The position numbers were made by a program, and so were the translations under genes. Under the pieces are notes generated by a model. It made no database searches and was not told where the DNA came from. It worked only from the letters and a program-made list of their open reading frames with translations. This document shows positions 40,874 to 48,738 of a stretch of DNA of 64,000 bases, piece after piece (the first letter of the stretch is position 1; each line of letters starts with the position of its first letter). Origin of the DNA: CAIMFV01 sp040757715 (GTDB lineage: Bacteria; Pseudomonadota; Alphaproteobacteria; Caulobacterales; Caulobacteraceae); NCBI GenBank assembly GCA_040757715.1, contig JBFLWS010000001.1:248001-312000 (forward strand). Direction: 5' to 3'.

Positions 40874-40892
40874 GGCGGCGGCTCCCAATTGC

Positions 40893-40934
40893 GTTCTGCC
40901 TATGTTCTATATTCGTGTTTTGTTCCGCACGCAA
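40893..40934 (-). promoter_or_regulatory. LexA-controlled promoter of the sidA-like gene
   Basis: LexA box of the alphaproteobacterial form GTTC-N7-GTTC at 40893-40907 (spacer TGCCTAT). On the minus strand it overlaps the predicted start region of a promoter with -35 TTGCGT (40934-40929), 17-base spacer and -10 TATAGA (40911-40906). Bound LexA would block initiation; DNA damage would release it. Confidence 0.82.
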
Positions 40935-41033
40935 GGGGAGTCGGGATAATGGCACCGGCCGGATGAGCCGCATTCTTGGCACCTCGATTTGCCGTTAGCC
41001 GTCCCCTTCAAAAATAATCCGAAGGATTGAAGT

Positions 41034-42542
41034 TCAACCGCGCCTCAATTTTTCCAGTAATCCAAGCCTGCTGGCCGCGCTGTAAATCCGCGTAGCTCGA
41101 TCGGTGATATTCCTTGGCAGATTATAGCGCTGGAACTGGCTCATGCATTCTGTCGGCTTCCGTCCGGTCTCTGCGCAGAAGGCACGCCATTCTTCCTCGA
41201 CCCGCTCCGGCGTCCATTTCCGTTTTCGCCCGATCTGGTCTTCGTGAGCCCGTGCAAGAGCGCCAAGCCGCCTCGCGGCCTCGTAGATTTTCGCCCCTTC
41301 CGCCAAGATGTCGTGATTGGTGTGTGTGCGGCGGTAGGTTCCTTTGCACTGCGCGGGCGTCAATCCGGTTCGGCGTTCAAACTCGCGCCAGGCCTCTACT
41401 ACGCTTTCAGACGTCCATTTTGCGGTGTTGGCGTCGGCTTGGCCGAGAAGCGTCCGTACGTTGCGCGTCCCGCCCAGCTTGGTTTGAACGTACGCGGCGA
41501 GTGTGTTGTACGTGTCGCCCTGGCGGCTGGCGTACTTTCCACGTTTCCTCAGCCACTGTTCGTTCGGAAAGATACCGTCAGGCTGCAGCGCCGCAAGCTG
41601 GCGGCAGCTTTCGAGCATCTCGTCTGCATCCGACCAGTGTGCGCTTTCGATTTGACGATCGTGCGGCTTAGTGAACTGAAACGGCTTGATGAACCCAATA
41701 TACGGGGCGAGCAATTGAGCTAACCGATTCTCCGATTGACAATCCAAATAATGCAGGCCGAGAAAATTTGAACGATCCGCATGATATTCTTCTTTTTTAC
41801 GTCGTGTTGCCGCATACCGACCGTGTGAATAAGCATCAGGGATGTCCCCCCAAATCTCAACATCAATTTGCTCCCCAGTCTGTGACGTGAAATGGAGGTC
41901 ATAGCGTCCGTAAGTGCGACCCGATTGGATCGCGTAATCTTCGGGATACCTCTCGCCTCGCTTGTGCGGAATGCCTCGCGCATAGAGGAAATTCGACAAG
42001 CAAGCTTCCGGGCGGCTTCGCCAGCGGAGGCCGGTCCGCGAGTCGAAATATCTCGGGCGTCCGTCGCGCATAACGGTTGTCGAAAGGCCGGCCGCGGCAC
42101 GAAGGTCTTCCCAATCTCGACCGAGGCGATGGACTGTGTTCGTCAGCTGGCTGAGACCATTGAGCCGGCACCATTGCACGGTCGGCAGGTCTCCATGTGA
42201 TGCGATCAACTCGCGAGCGACCTCAACCGCTCGCTCCCACGTCCATCGCGGCTTACGCTTGCCGGCATAGGTGAAGGTCTCGGAGCGCCACCGCGCATAT
42301 TCGTTGGCCAATCCCAGCTCAGCCAAAAGGTCGTCATGGCTCAGCCCAACCCTACGCAGCTTACCCTCACTCACACCCGCCTTGTTGAGCGCTTCTGTCG
42401 CAAGAGCGGGAAGGCCGTGTTCCTGGTAGAGGCGGCGGGCTTCGGCAATGAGAGCGGATCGGCGATTCGGGATCAAACCGGCGCTCGTGTCTGAATTTGG
42501 GTCTTCCCGCGCCCCGACCGCCATGCCCGACCCCCGATCCAT
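41034..42542 (-). CDS. Nuclease-like protein: VSR/DUF559-type core flanked by homing-endonuclease-type repeats
   Basis: 502 residues from ATG 42542 (ATG 42524, preceded by GGGGG, may be the true start). Not a known housekeeping protein. The middle (about 171-280) looks like a PD-(D/E)xK endonuclease of the VSR/DUF559 kind: RSRPEACLSNFLYARG with Glu179, RYDLHF with Asp215, QIDVEIWGD with Asp227/Glu229. Five similar helical modules flank it (about 27-79, 98-154, 302-367, 375-429, 442-497), each a W-x-E/S-x-x-V start, an E-x-G-x-x-P middle and an A-x-x-LG-L end, resembling the homing-endonuclease-associated repeat thought to bind DNA. Base composition is visibly more AT-rich than neighbouring genes, suggesting transfer. 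Could be a homing or defence nuclease; function unproven. Confidence 0.75.
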   Translation of the reverse strand: MDRGSGMAVGAREDPNSDTSAGLIPNRRSALIAEARRLYQEHGLPALATEALNKAGVSEGKLRRVGLSHDDLLAELGLANEYARWRSETFTYAGKRKPRWTWERAVEVARELIASHGDLPTVQWCRLNGLSQLTNTVHRLGRDWEDLRAAAGLSTTVMRDGRPRYFDSRTGLRWRSRPEACLSNFLYARGIPHKRGERYPEDYAIQSGRTYGRYDLHFTSQTGEQIDVEIWGDIPDAYSHGRYAATRRKKEEYHADRSNFLGLHYLDCQSENRLAQLLAPYIGFIKPFQFTKPHDRQIESAHWSDADEMLESCRQLAALQPDGIFPNEQWLRKRGKYASRQGDTYNTLAAYVQTKLGGTRNVRTLLGQADANTAKWTSESVVEAWREFERRTGLTPAQCKGTYRRTHTNHDILAEGAKIYEAARRLGALARAHEDQIGRKRKWTPERVEEEWRAFCAETGRKPTECMSQFQRYNLPRNITDRATRIYSAASRLGLLEKLRRG

Positions 42543-42553
42543 AAATCGGGCAT
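42523..42553. promoter_or_regulatory. Inverted repeat over the start of the nuclease-like gene
   Basis: ATGCCCGA (42523-42530) and TCGGGCAT (42546-42553) form an inverted repeat spanning both candidate start codons; a TATATATG follows upstream. It could hide the start in a hairpin or serve as an operator. Confidence 0.4.
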
Positions 42554-42679
42554 ATATACCCTAGACCGCGTCGCGTTCGATCCGGTCCATCCTCAGGATG
42601 GATTGGGAAAAGGTGGTGGGGCGAAATGTGCGGCGAGTTTGCAATGACGTTGCCCCCAGCTTCTAACCACATTCCCCCC

Positions 42680-43237
42680 TCACCACTCCGCCGGGTTCTC
42701 CGGCACCGGCTTGCCGCGCATGTCGGAGGAGGTCTTGCGGAGAGAACTCTGCATCTCGTTCTGCAGGTGGGTGACGAAGCGGCGGCGGGCGTCGCGCAAG
42801 TGCTGGTAGAGGCTCCAGTCGGCGGCCTTGCCATGGTCGGCCAGGTGTCGGGCGCCGTGATAGGCGCGCAGCACCTCGTCGAGGATGGCCACGCGATGGC
42901 CGGTATAGGCGTCGCGGGTCACGGCCGGCTGTCCGGGGCGGAAATCCAATCCGCGGGTCTGGATATTGGGGAAGAACAGCCGGCCCACGTCCACCATGGC
43001 TGAGGCGCGGGCGGCGTAGGTCTCGCAGCGGATGGCCACGTCGCCCACGGCGTCGGGGCGGGCCTGGCCCTCGATGGCGGCCATGAGCTGGATCACCTCG
43101 CCGCCCCAGGCGAACAGCTCCTTGTCGCGCTGGCGGGCGCGGGCGCGGCTCGACCACAGCCATTGCAGGAAGCCGAGCACGCCCACAGCCAAGGTGGCGG
43201 CGGCGCCGACAATGGCGGCGTAGAGCCCCGGATCCAT
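42680..43237 (-). CDS. Hypothetical protein with one N-terminal membrane helix
   Basis: 185 residues. N-terminal hydrophobic helix (about 5-28; AAIVGAAATLAVGVLGFLQWLW), then a basic turn SSRARARQRDKE and a soluble cytoplasmic domain predicted to be helical. No family recognised; similar small membrane proteins occur in caulobacters. Codon use is like the core genes, unlike the neighbouring nuclease gene. Alone on the minus strand between the nuclease gene and lolD. Confidence 0.72.
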   Translation of the reverse strand: MDPGLYAAIVGAAATLAVGVLGFLQWLWSSRARARQRDKELFAWGGEVIQLMAAIEGQARPDAVGDVAIRCETYAARASAMVDVGRLFFPNIQTRGLDFRPGQPAVTRDAYTGHRVAILDEVLRAYHGARHLADHGKAADWSLYQHLRDARRRFVTHLQNEMQSSLRKTSSDMRGKPVPENPAEW

Positions 43238-43253
43238 GAAGTCTCCCCTTAAG

Positions 43254-43305
43254 AAGAGCCCTTTTTTATCCGAAAACCGGTCCCCACTTTTCGGAAAGGG
43301 CTCTT
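43254..43305. repeat. Dispersed extragenic palindrome, copy 2
   Basis: Outer stem AAGAGCCCTTT (43254-43264) pairs with 43295-43305; inner CCGAAAA (43271-43277 region) pairs with TTTTCGG. The core read on the minus strand equals copy 1 (16012-16059) except for one base (GTGGGGACCGG versus GTGGGAACCGG), while the outer stems differ but each stays paired. It lies 57 bases after the lolD stop. Confidence 0.85.
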
Positions 43306-43361
43306 AGACGCGAACTGAACGGGCCGAGACGCAAGCGTCAACCCTGTTCGCCTGGAGGGGT

Positions 43362-44082
<721 letters not shown>

Positions 44083-44090
<8 letters not shown>

Positions 44091-45393
44091 AGCGCAGCGC
44101 CTCCACCGGATCGAGGCGGGCGGCCTGCCAGGCCGGGGGCAAGGTGGCGACGAAGCTGGCGAGGATCGACCAGAGCATGACCAGGGCCACCTCGCCCCAG
44201 TCGATCTTGGCCGGCAGGCGGGAGAGGAAATAGACGTCGGAGGCGAACACCTTGGTCCCGGTGACGAATTCGATCAGCTGCTGGATGGGGTCGATATAGA
44301 CGCAGATCAGCGAGCCGAACACGAGGCCGGTGAGCGCGCCCGACACGCCCACGATGGAGCCGACCATGAAGAAGATGCGCAACACCGCCCCCCGGCTCGC
44401 CCCCATGGTGCGTAGGATGGCGATGTCGCGGCTCTTGTTCTTCACCAGCATGATCAGGCCGGAAATGATATTCATGGCGGCGATGGCCACGATGCCCATG
44501 AGGATGAGGCGCATGGCGTTGCGCTCGACGACGAGGGCGCCGAGATAGGCGCGGTTGCGATCAAGCCAAGTGGTGATCACGGTTCCCGACCCGGCGGCCT
44601 TCATCACCGCGGGCGCCATGGCCTCGGTGTGGTCGGGATCGTCCAGCTTCACCTCGATGACGTCGACGCTATCGCCGCGGCCGAAGAAGAGCTGGGCCTG
44701 TTCCAGCGGCATATAGACAAAGGCGGCGTCATACTGGCTCATGCCCACGGTGAAGACGCCATCCACCGTATAGGGCTTGCGGCGCGGCGCGGCGCCGAAG
44801 GCGGTGGCCCCGCCCGAGGCGGAGATGATGGTCATGCTATCGCCCGCCTTGACGCCCAGACTTTCGGCCAGCCCCGATCCCGCGAGCACTAGGTCGCCCC
44901 CCTCCTCGCCCTCGCCGAAGCCCCGCATGGAGCCGTCCTTGAGGGTCTTGGACACCAGCGTGGTGGCCTTCACGTCAGCCGCGCGCATGCCGCGGACGAT
45001 GGCCCCGGAGACCTGGTTCGGGCCGATGACCATGGCCTGGGCCTCGACGATGGGGGCGGCCTGGACCACGCCGGGAATGGCTCGCAGGCGGCTCAGCATG
45101 GCCTCGCGACCGGAGCCGTTGATGGCCGGGCCCTGGAGGTAGATGTGGCCGTTGAAGCCGGCGATGCGGTTCACCAGCTCGGCGCGGAAGCCGTTCATGA
45201 TCGACATGGTGACGATGAGCACCATCACCGCCAGCATGACGCCGACGAAGCTGATGATGGAGATGATCGCCACGCCGCCGTTCTTGCGCTTGGTGCGCAG
45301 GTAGCGCAGGGCCAGGGTCCGCTCCCACAGGCCGAACGGCTTGGAGGCCAGGGTCGGCTTGGAGTTTAAGGACGACTGGGCCGGATCGCTCAC
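44083..45393 (-). CDS. lolC: Lipoprotein-releasing ABC transporter permease, LolC/LolE type
   Basis: 436 residues. FtsX-like topology: one helix after ALRYLRTKRKNGGVAIISIISFVGV, a large periplasmic MacB-like domain (about 50-280), then three helices (MNIISGLIMLVKNKSRDIAILRTMGAS is the LolC/E signature). Single permease gene with lolD, so it probably forms a homodimer as in organisms with one LolC/E/F protein. GTG start at 45393 overlaps the proS stop by four bases. Confidence 0.94.
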
Positions 45394-46709
45394 GCGCCCA
45401 CCTTGGCGAGGGCTTCGGCCAGCGGCAGGGTGAGGCGCTCGCCGGTGGCGCGGCGCTTCAGCTCCACCACGCCCTCGGCCACGCCCTTGGGCCCGACAAT
45501 GAGCTGCCAGGGCAGGCCGATCAGATCCATGGTGGCGAACTTGGCCCCGGCCCGCTCAGACGTGTCGTCGTAGAGCGGCTCCTTGCCGGCGGCGGCAAGG
45601 GCGCGATAGGCCTCCTCGCACACGCCATCCACCGCCGCATCGCCCGGGCGCATATTGATGATGCCGACGCCATAGGGGGCGACGCTGTCCGGCCAGATGA
45701 TGCCGCCCTCGTCGTGGCTCGCCTCGATGATGGCGCCGAGGAGGCGCGAGACGCCCACGCCATAGGAGCCCATCTGCGCCGGGCGCTCCACCCCGTCGGG
45801 GCCGGCGATGAGGGCGCGCATGGGCTTGGAATATTTCTCGCCGAAGAAGAACACCTGGCCCACCTCGATGCCGCGGGTCTCGCGGCGGCGTTCGGCCGGC
45901 ACCTCGGCCTCATAGCGGGCCGGATCGTGCACGTCCTCGGTGGCGGCGTAGAGGGTGGTCCACTGGCGCACGATGTCGGTGAGATCGCCGTCATAGTCCA
46001 CGTCGGCGGGCGGGATCGGCAGGCTGAGCACGTTCTCGTCGCAAAAGACCACGCTCTCGCCGGTCTCGGCCAGCACGATGAACTCGTGCGACAGGTCGCC
46101 GCCGATGGGGCCGGTCTCGGCCCGCATGGGAATGGCGGTGAGGCCCATGCGCGCAAAGGTGCGCAGATAGGCCGTGAACATGCGGTTGTAGCTCCTGCGC
46201 CCGGCCTCTTCGTCCACGTCGAAGGAATAGGCGTCCTTCATCAGGAACTCGCGGCCGCGCATGACGCCGAAGCGCGGGCGCTGCTCGTCGCGGAACTTCC
46301 ACTGGATGTGGTAGAGGTTCTTGGGCAGGTCCTTGTAGCTGCGCACGGACGAGCGGAAGATCTCGGTGATCATCTCCTCGTTGGTGGGGCCGTACAGCAT
46401 CTCGCGCTCGTGGCGGTCGGTGATGCGCAGCATCTCGAGGCCGTAGTCGTCATAGCGGCCGCTCTCGCGCCACAGGTCGGCGAGCTGCAAGGTGGGCATG
46501 AGGAGTTCGATGGCCCCGGCCCGGTCCATTTCCTCGCGCACGATCTGCTCGATCTTCTTCAGCACCCGGAAGCCCAGCGGCAGCCAGGCGTAGATGCCGG
46601 CGGCCTCCTGGCAGATCAGGCCGGCGCGCAGCATCAGGCGGTGGGAGACGATCTGCGCCTCGGAGGGCGTCTCTTTCAGGACGGGCAGGAAAAAGCGCGA
46701 CAGGCGCAT
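45390..46709 (-). CDS. proS: Prolyl-tRNA synthetase (short, editing-domain-lacking type)
   Basis: 439 residues versus about 570 for E. coli ProS: the INS editing domain is missing, as is usual in alphaproteobacteria. Class II motifs: PTNEEMITEIFR, QWKFRDEQRPRFGVMRGREFLMKDAYSF (motif 2 region), GSYGVGVSRLLGA (motif 3). Charges tRNA-Pro. First gene of proS-lolC-lolD. Confidence 0.96.
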   Translation of the reverse strand: MRLSRFFLPVLKETPSEAQIVSHRLMLRAGLICQEAAGIYAWLPLGFRVLKKIEQIVREEMDRAGAIELLMPTLQLADLWRESGRYDDYGLEMLRITDRHEREMLYGPTNEEMITEIFRSSVRSYKDLPKNLYHIQWKFRDEQRPRFGVMRGREFLMKDAYSFDVDEEAGRRSYNRMFTAYLRTFARMGLTAIPMRAETGPIGGDLSHEFIVLAETGESVVFCDENVLSLPIPPADVDYDGDLTDIVRQWTTLYAATEDVHDPARYEAEVPAERRRETRGIEVGQVFFFGEKYSKPMRALIAGPDGVERPAQMGSYGVGVSRLLGAIIEASHDEGGIIWPDSVAPYGVGIINMRPGDAAVDGVCEEAYRALAAAGKEPLYDDTSERAGAKFATMDLIGLPWQLIVGPKGVAEGVVELKRRATGERLTLPLAEALAKVGA

Positions 46710-46847
46710 GCGGCCTCCAGGACAAGGGGTGAGCGGACATAGCGCCGGTGGCCCTTGTTTGGCAACGCCGGGGCGCAGGTGAGGCGCCCTCGCCTGGTAG
46801 CGCCGGCGCCGAAGCCTGGGGCTTCAGCATCATCCCAAGCCAATAGT

Positions 46848-46892
46848 TACGCTAGTTGCGTATTTTGATTGCCTTTATACGCCAGTAGCGTA
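46848..46892 (+). promoter_or_regulatory. Twin operators of the HigBA-like toxin-antitoxin module
   Basis: Two perfect inverted repeats with identical arms TACGC-N5-GCGTA at 46848-46862 (spacer TAGTT) and 46878-46892 (spacer CAGTA). Centres are 30 bp apart, about three helical turns, so both would face the same side. An AT-rich TTTTGATTGCCTTTATA lies between them, the likely promoter core. Expected to bind the antitoxin encoded downstream. Confidence 0.82.
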
Positions 46893-46901
46893 AATTAAGG
46901 C

Positions 46902-47219
46902 GTGGAAATTTTTCGCACCAAGGCGTTCGAACGTTGCGTCCGGACCCTAGGGGTGACGGATGAGACGGTGCAAGCCCTCGAAGCCGCTATCGCCGCCGAT
47001 CCAGATGCAGGCGATGTGATCAGAGGCTTGAAAGGCGCACGCAAGATTCGCTTCGCCATGGCCGGCAAAGGCAAGAGCGGCGGCGGGCGCGCGATCTATG
47101 TCGTGGTGCGGGTCAGGGACGTCGCCTACCTGCTCCTGGCCTACGCCAAGTCCGCGCAGGCGGAAATTTCCAATGACCAGCGCAAGGCCATCAAAGCCTT
47201 CATCGAGGGACTGCCGTGA
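46902..47219 (+). CDS. RelE/HigB2-type toxin
   Basis: 105 residues from GTG 46902, just after the second operator. RelE-superfamily mRNA interferase pattern as in HigB2: DPDAGDVIRGLKGARKIRFA, then KGKSGGGRAIYVVV, LLLAYAKS and SNDQRKAIKAF. Such toxins cut mRNA in the ribosome. The toxin gene comes first and overlaps the antitoxin by four bases (GTGA), the HigBA order. The surrounding genes (proS, DUF1467) are otherwise conserved, so the pair looks inserted. Confidence 0.87.
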   Translation: MEIFRTKAFERCVRTLGVTDETVQALEAAIAADPDAGDVIRGLKGARKIRFAMAGKGKSGGGRAIYVVVRVRDVAYLLLAYAKSAQAEISNDQRKAIKAFIEGLP

Positions 47220-47539
47220 AGATCGTCGAGCACGACACTGAGTTTGGACGGGACCTGCTGGAAAGCCTGCAGGAAGTCCGAGATCACCTGGACGGAAAAC
47301 TCGCCCTGCCAGGACGAGTGGTGGCGCCGATGACCGCCGAGCAGGTCAAGGCGATCCGCAAGCGCGTGGCCAAGAGCACTAAAGCATTCGAGCGCCGTTT
47401 TCGGGTTCCCGCCCGCACCGTGGAGGGGTGGGAGCAAGGCCGCCGGATCGATATCGCTGCGGCCGTGCTGATGACCGTGATCGCCAAGGACCCCGAGGCG
47501 GTGGAGCGAGCTCTGGCCGAAGATCAGGACGCAGCGTAA
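47216..47539 (+). CDS. HigA/XRE-type antitoxin and autorepressor
   Basis: 107 residues from GTG 47216. C-terminal helix-turn-helix of the HigA2 kind: MTAEQVKAIRKRVAKSTKAF, RRFRVPARTVEGWEQGRRID, then AAAVLMTVIAKDPEAV. The N-terminal ~40 residues likely wrap the toxin. Predicted to neutralise the upstream toxin and bind the twin operators at 46848-46892. Confidence 0.87.
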   Translation: MKIVEHDTEFGRDLLESLQEVRDHLDGKLALPGRVVAPMTAEQVKAIRKRVAKSTKAFERRFRVPARTVEGWEQGRRIDIAAAVLMTVIAKDPEAVERALAEDQDAA

Positions 47540-47557
47540 CCGACCAGCCTAAAGCGC

Positions 47558-47812
47558 TCAGCCCGGCAGGTCCGGCAGGCGGATTAGGTGGAAGGTGTAG
47601 GTGATCCAGATGGCGGCGGTGACAATCGCCGCCACCCACGACGTCGTCAGGAACTTCTTTTTGATGTTGGGGTTCACCGGCGCGCCGGGGTCGTTGCCCG
47701 GCTCCGGTGCGCTGCCGTCCTCGGTGTGATTGCGCACGCCGAGGGGCAGGATGGCGAAGAGACAGATCCACCAGGTGACGAAATAGATGGAGAGGGTCCA
47801 GACGAGGCCCAT
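47558..47812 (-). CDS. DUF1467 family membrane protein
   Basis: 84 residues from ATG 47812. Two membrane helices (about 4-24, YFVTWWICLFAILPLGVR; and 57-75, SWVAAIVTAAIWITYTFHL) around a Pro/Gly/Asp-rich loop. The opening and FVTWWICLFAILPLGVR are typical of DUF1467, often next to mce and proS in alphaproteobacteria. Two bases after the epimerase stop. Function unknown. Confidence 0.88.
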   Translation of the reverse strand: MGLVWTLSIYFVTWWICLFAILPLGVRNHTEDGSAPEPGNDPGAPVNPNIKKKFLTTSWVAAIVTAAIWITYTFHLIRLPDLPG

Positions 47813-47814
47813 GC

Positions 47815-48237
47815 TCAGTGGGCGCCCTTCGGCGTCTCCATCAGCTCCACCAGAACGCCGCCCATGTTCTTGGGATGCAGGAAGATCACCGGCACGCCGT
47901 GGGCGCCCATGCGCGGCTCGCCCGTGCCCAAGACCGTCGCCCCCTTGGCGCGCATGTCGTCGCGGGCGGCGTAGATGTCTTCCACCTCGAAGCACACATG
48001 GTGCTGGCCGCCGGCGGGGTTCTTGGCCAGGAAGCCGACGATGGGGGACTTGTCGTCATAGGGTTCGATGAGCTCGATCTGCGAATTGGGCAGGTTGACG
48101 AAGCACACCCACACGCCCTGTTCCGGCATGGCCCACTTCTCGGTGATGGAGGTGGCGCCGAGCACGTCGCGATAGAGCTTCACGCTCTCGTCGATGGAGG
48201 GGGTGGCCACGCCCACGTGGTTCAGCTTGCCGATCAT
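47815..48237 (-). CDS. mce: Methylmalonyl-CoA epimerase
   Basis: 140 residues. Glyoxalase/VOC fold, two betaalphabeta modules. Metal ligands expected at His7 (KLNHVGVATPS), the histidine in AGGQHHVCFEV and the glutamate in GGVLVELMET. Interconverts (S)- and (R)-methylmalonyl-CoA on the route from propionyl-CoA to succinyl-CoA, downstream of valine/isoleucine degradation (compare 4189-10462). Confidence 0.92.
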   Translation of the reverse strand: MIGKLNHVGVATPSIDESVKLYRDVLGATSITEKWAMPEQGVWVCFVNLPNSQIELIEPYDDKSPIVGFLAKNPAGGQHHVCFEVEDIYAARDDMRAKGATVLGTGEPRMGAHGVPVIFLHPKNMGGVLVELMETPKGAH

Positions 48238-48254
48238 GATCGCATCCGTTGTGT

Positions 48255-48722
48255 TCAGCAGCCCGGCGACTGCAGCGCGGGCGGCAAGTGGTAGAGCTCG
48301 CGCAAACCGCCCGAGGGCATGGACACGTCCATGATCCGCCAGGCGCCGTTCGGGCGTCGGCAGAGGGTGTAGCGGATTTTTGTCGGTTTGCCGAAATTTC
48401 TGAAGCTGGCGGCGACGTCGGCGCGCTCGGGCCCGGCGTTCACGGTGGCGATGGCCAGCTCAGTGATCTCGAAGTCCTGGGCGTCATAGCGGAAGTCGCC
48501 GTCGAGCAACGGGACCTCATGCCGACGGTCGGCTGCGGCCCGATCGCGCCAATAGGCCCGCGTGAGATCGGCGCTGAAATAGCGGGCGAAATCGCGATGA
48601 CTGATGGGCATGTCCTTGGCCGCATAGAGGCGGTGGATCAGGGCTCCCGGAGTCGGGGGCGCTGGCGCGGCCATGGCCGAGCTGGCGAGCAGGCCCCCAC
48701 CGATCGCGATCAACAGCCGCAT
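48255..48722 (-). CDS. Secreted protein of unknown function (DUF3828-like)
   Basis: 155 residues. Signal peptide MRLLIAIGGGLLASSAMAAP, then a small alpha+beta domain (LIHRLYAAKDMPISHRDFARY at the N-terminus; ADVAASFRNFGKPTKIRYTL and GAWRIMDVSMPSGGLREL near the end) of the DUF3828/NTF2-like kind. No catalytic residues recognised. Between rnj and mce, 16 and 17 bases from each. Confidence 0.78.
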   Translation of the reverse strand: MRLLIAIGGGLLASSAMAAPAPPTPGALIHRLYAAKDMPISHRDFARYFSADLTRAYWRDRAAADRRHEVPLLDGDFRYDAQDFEITELAIATVNAGPERADVAASFRNFGKPTKIRYTLCRRPNGAWRIMDVSMPSGGLRELYHLPPALQSPGC

Positions 48723-48738
48723 GCTCGTCCTCCGTGGG

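Noticed and set aside
40904..40927. A second LexA-like repeat (GTTC ... GTTC) next to the first box
   Set aside because: Spacing is not seven bases (GTTC at 40904 and 40922-40925); only the 40893-40907 pair matches the form.
41034..43305. Possible insertion sequence or integrated element around the nuclease-like gene
   Set aside because: No transposase or integrase, no terminal inverted repeats or target duplication could be found by eye; the palindrome at 43254 is a separate dispersed repeat.
46811..46825. GAAGCC-TGG-GGCTTC hairpin before the HigBA-like operators
   Set aside because: Short stem, no T run, and not related to the operator arms; likely chance in GC-rich DNA.
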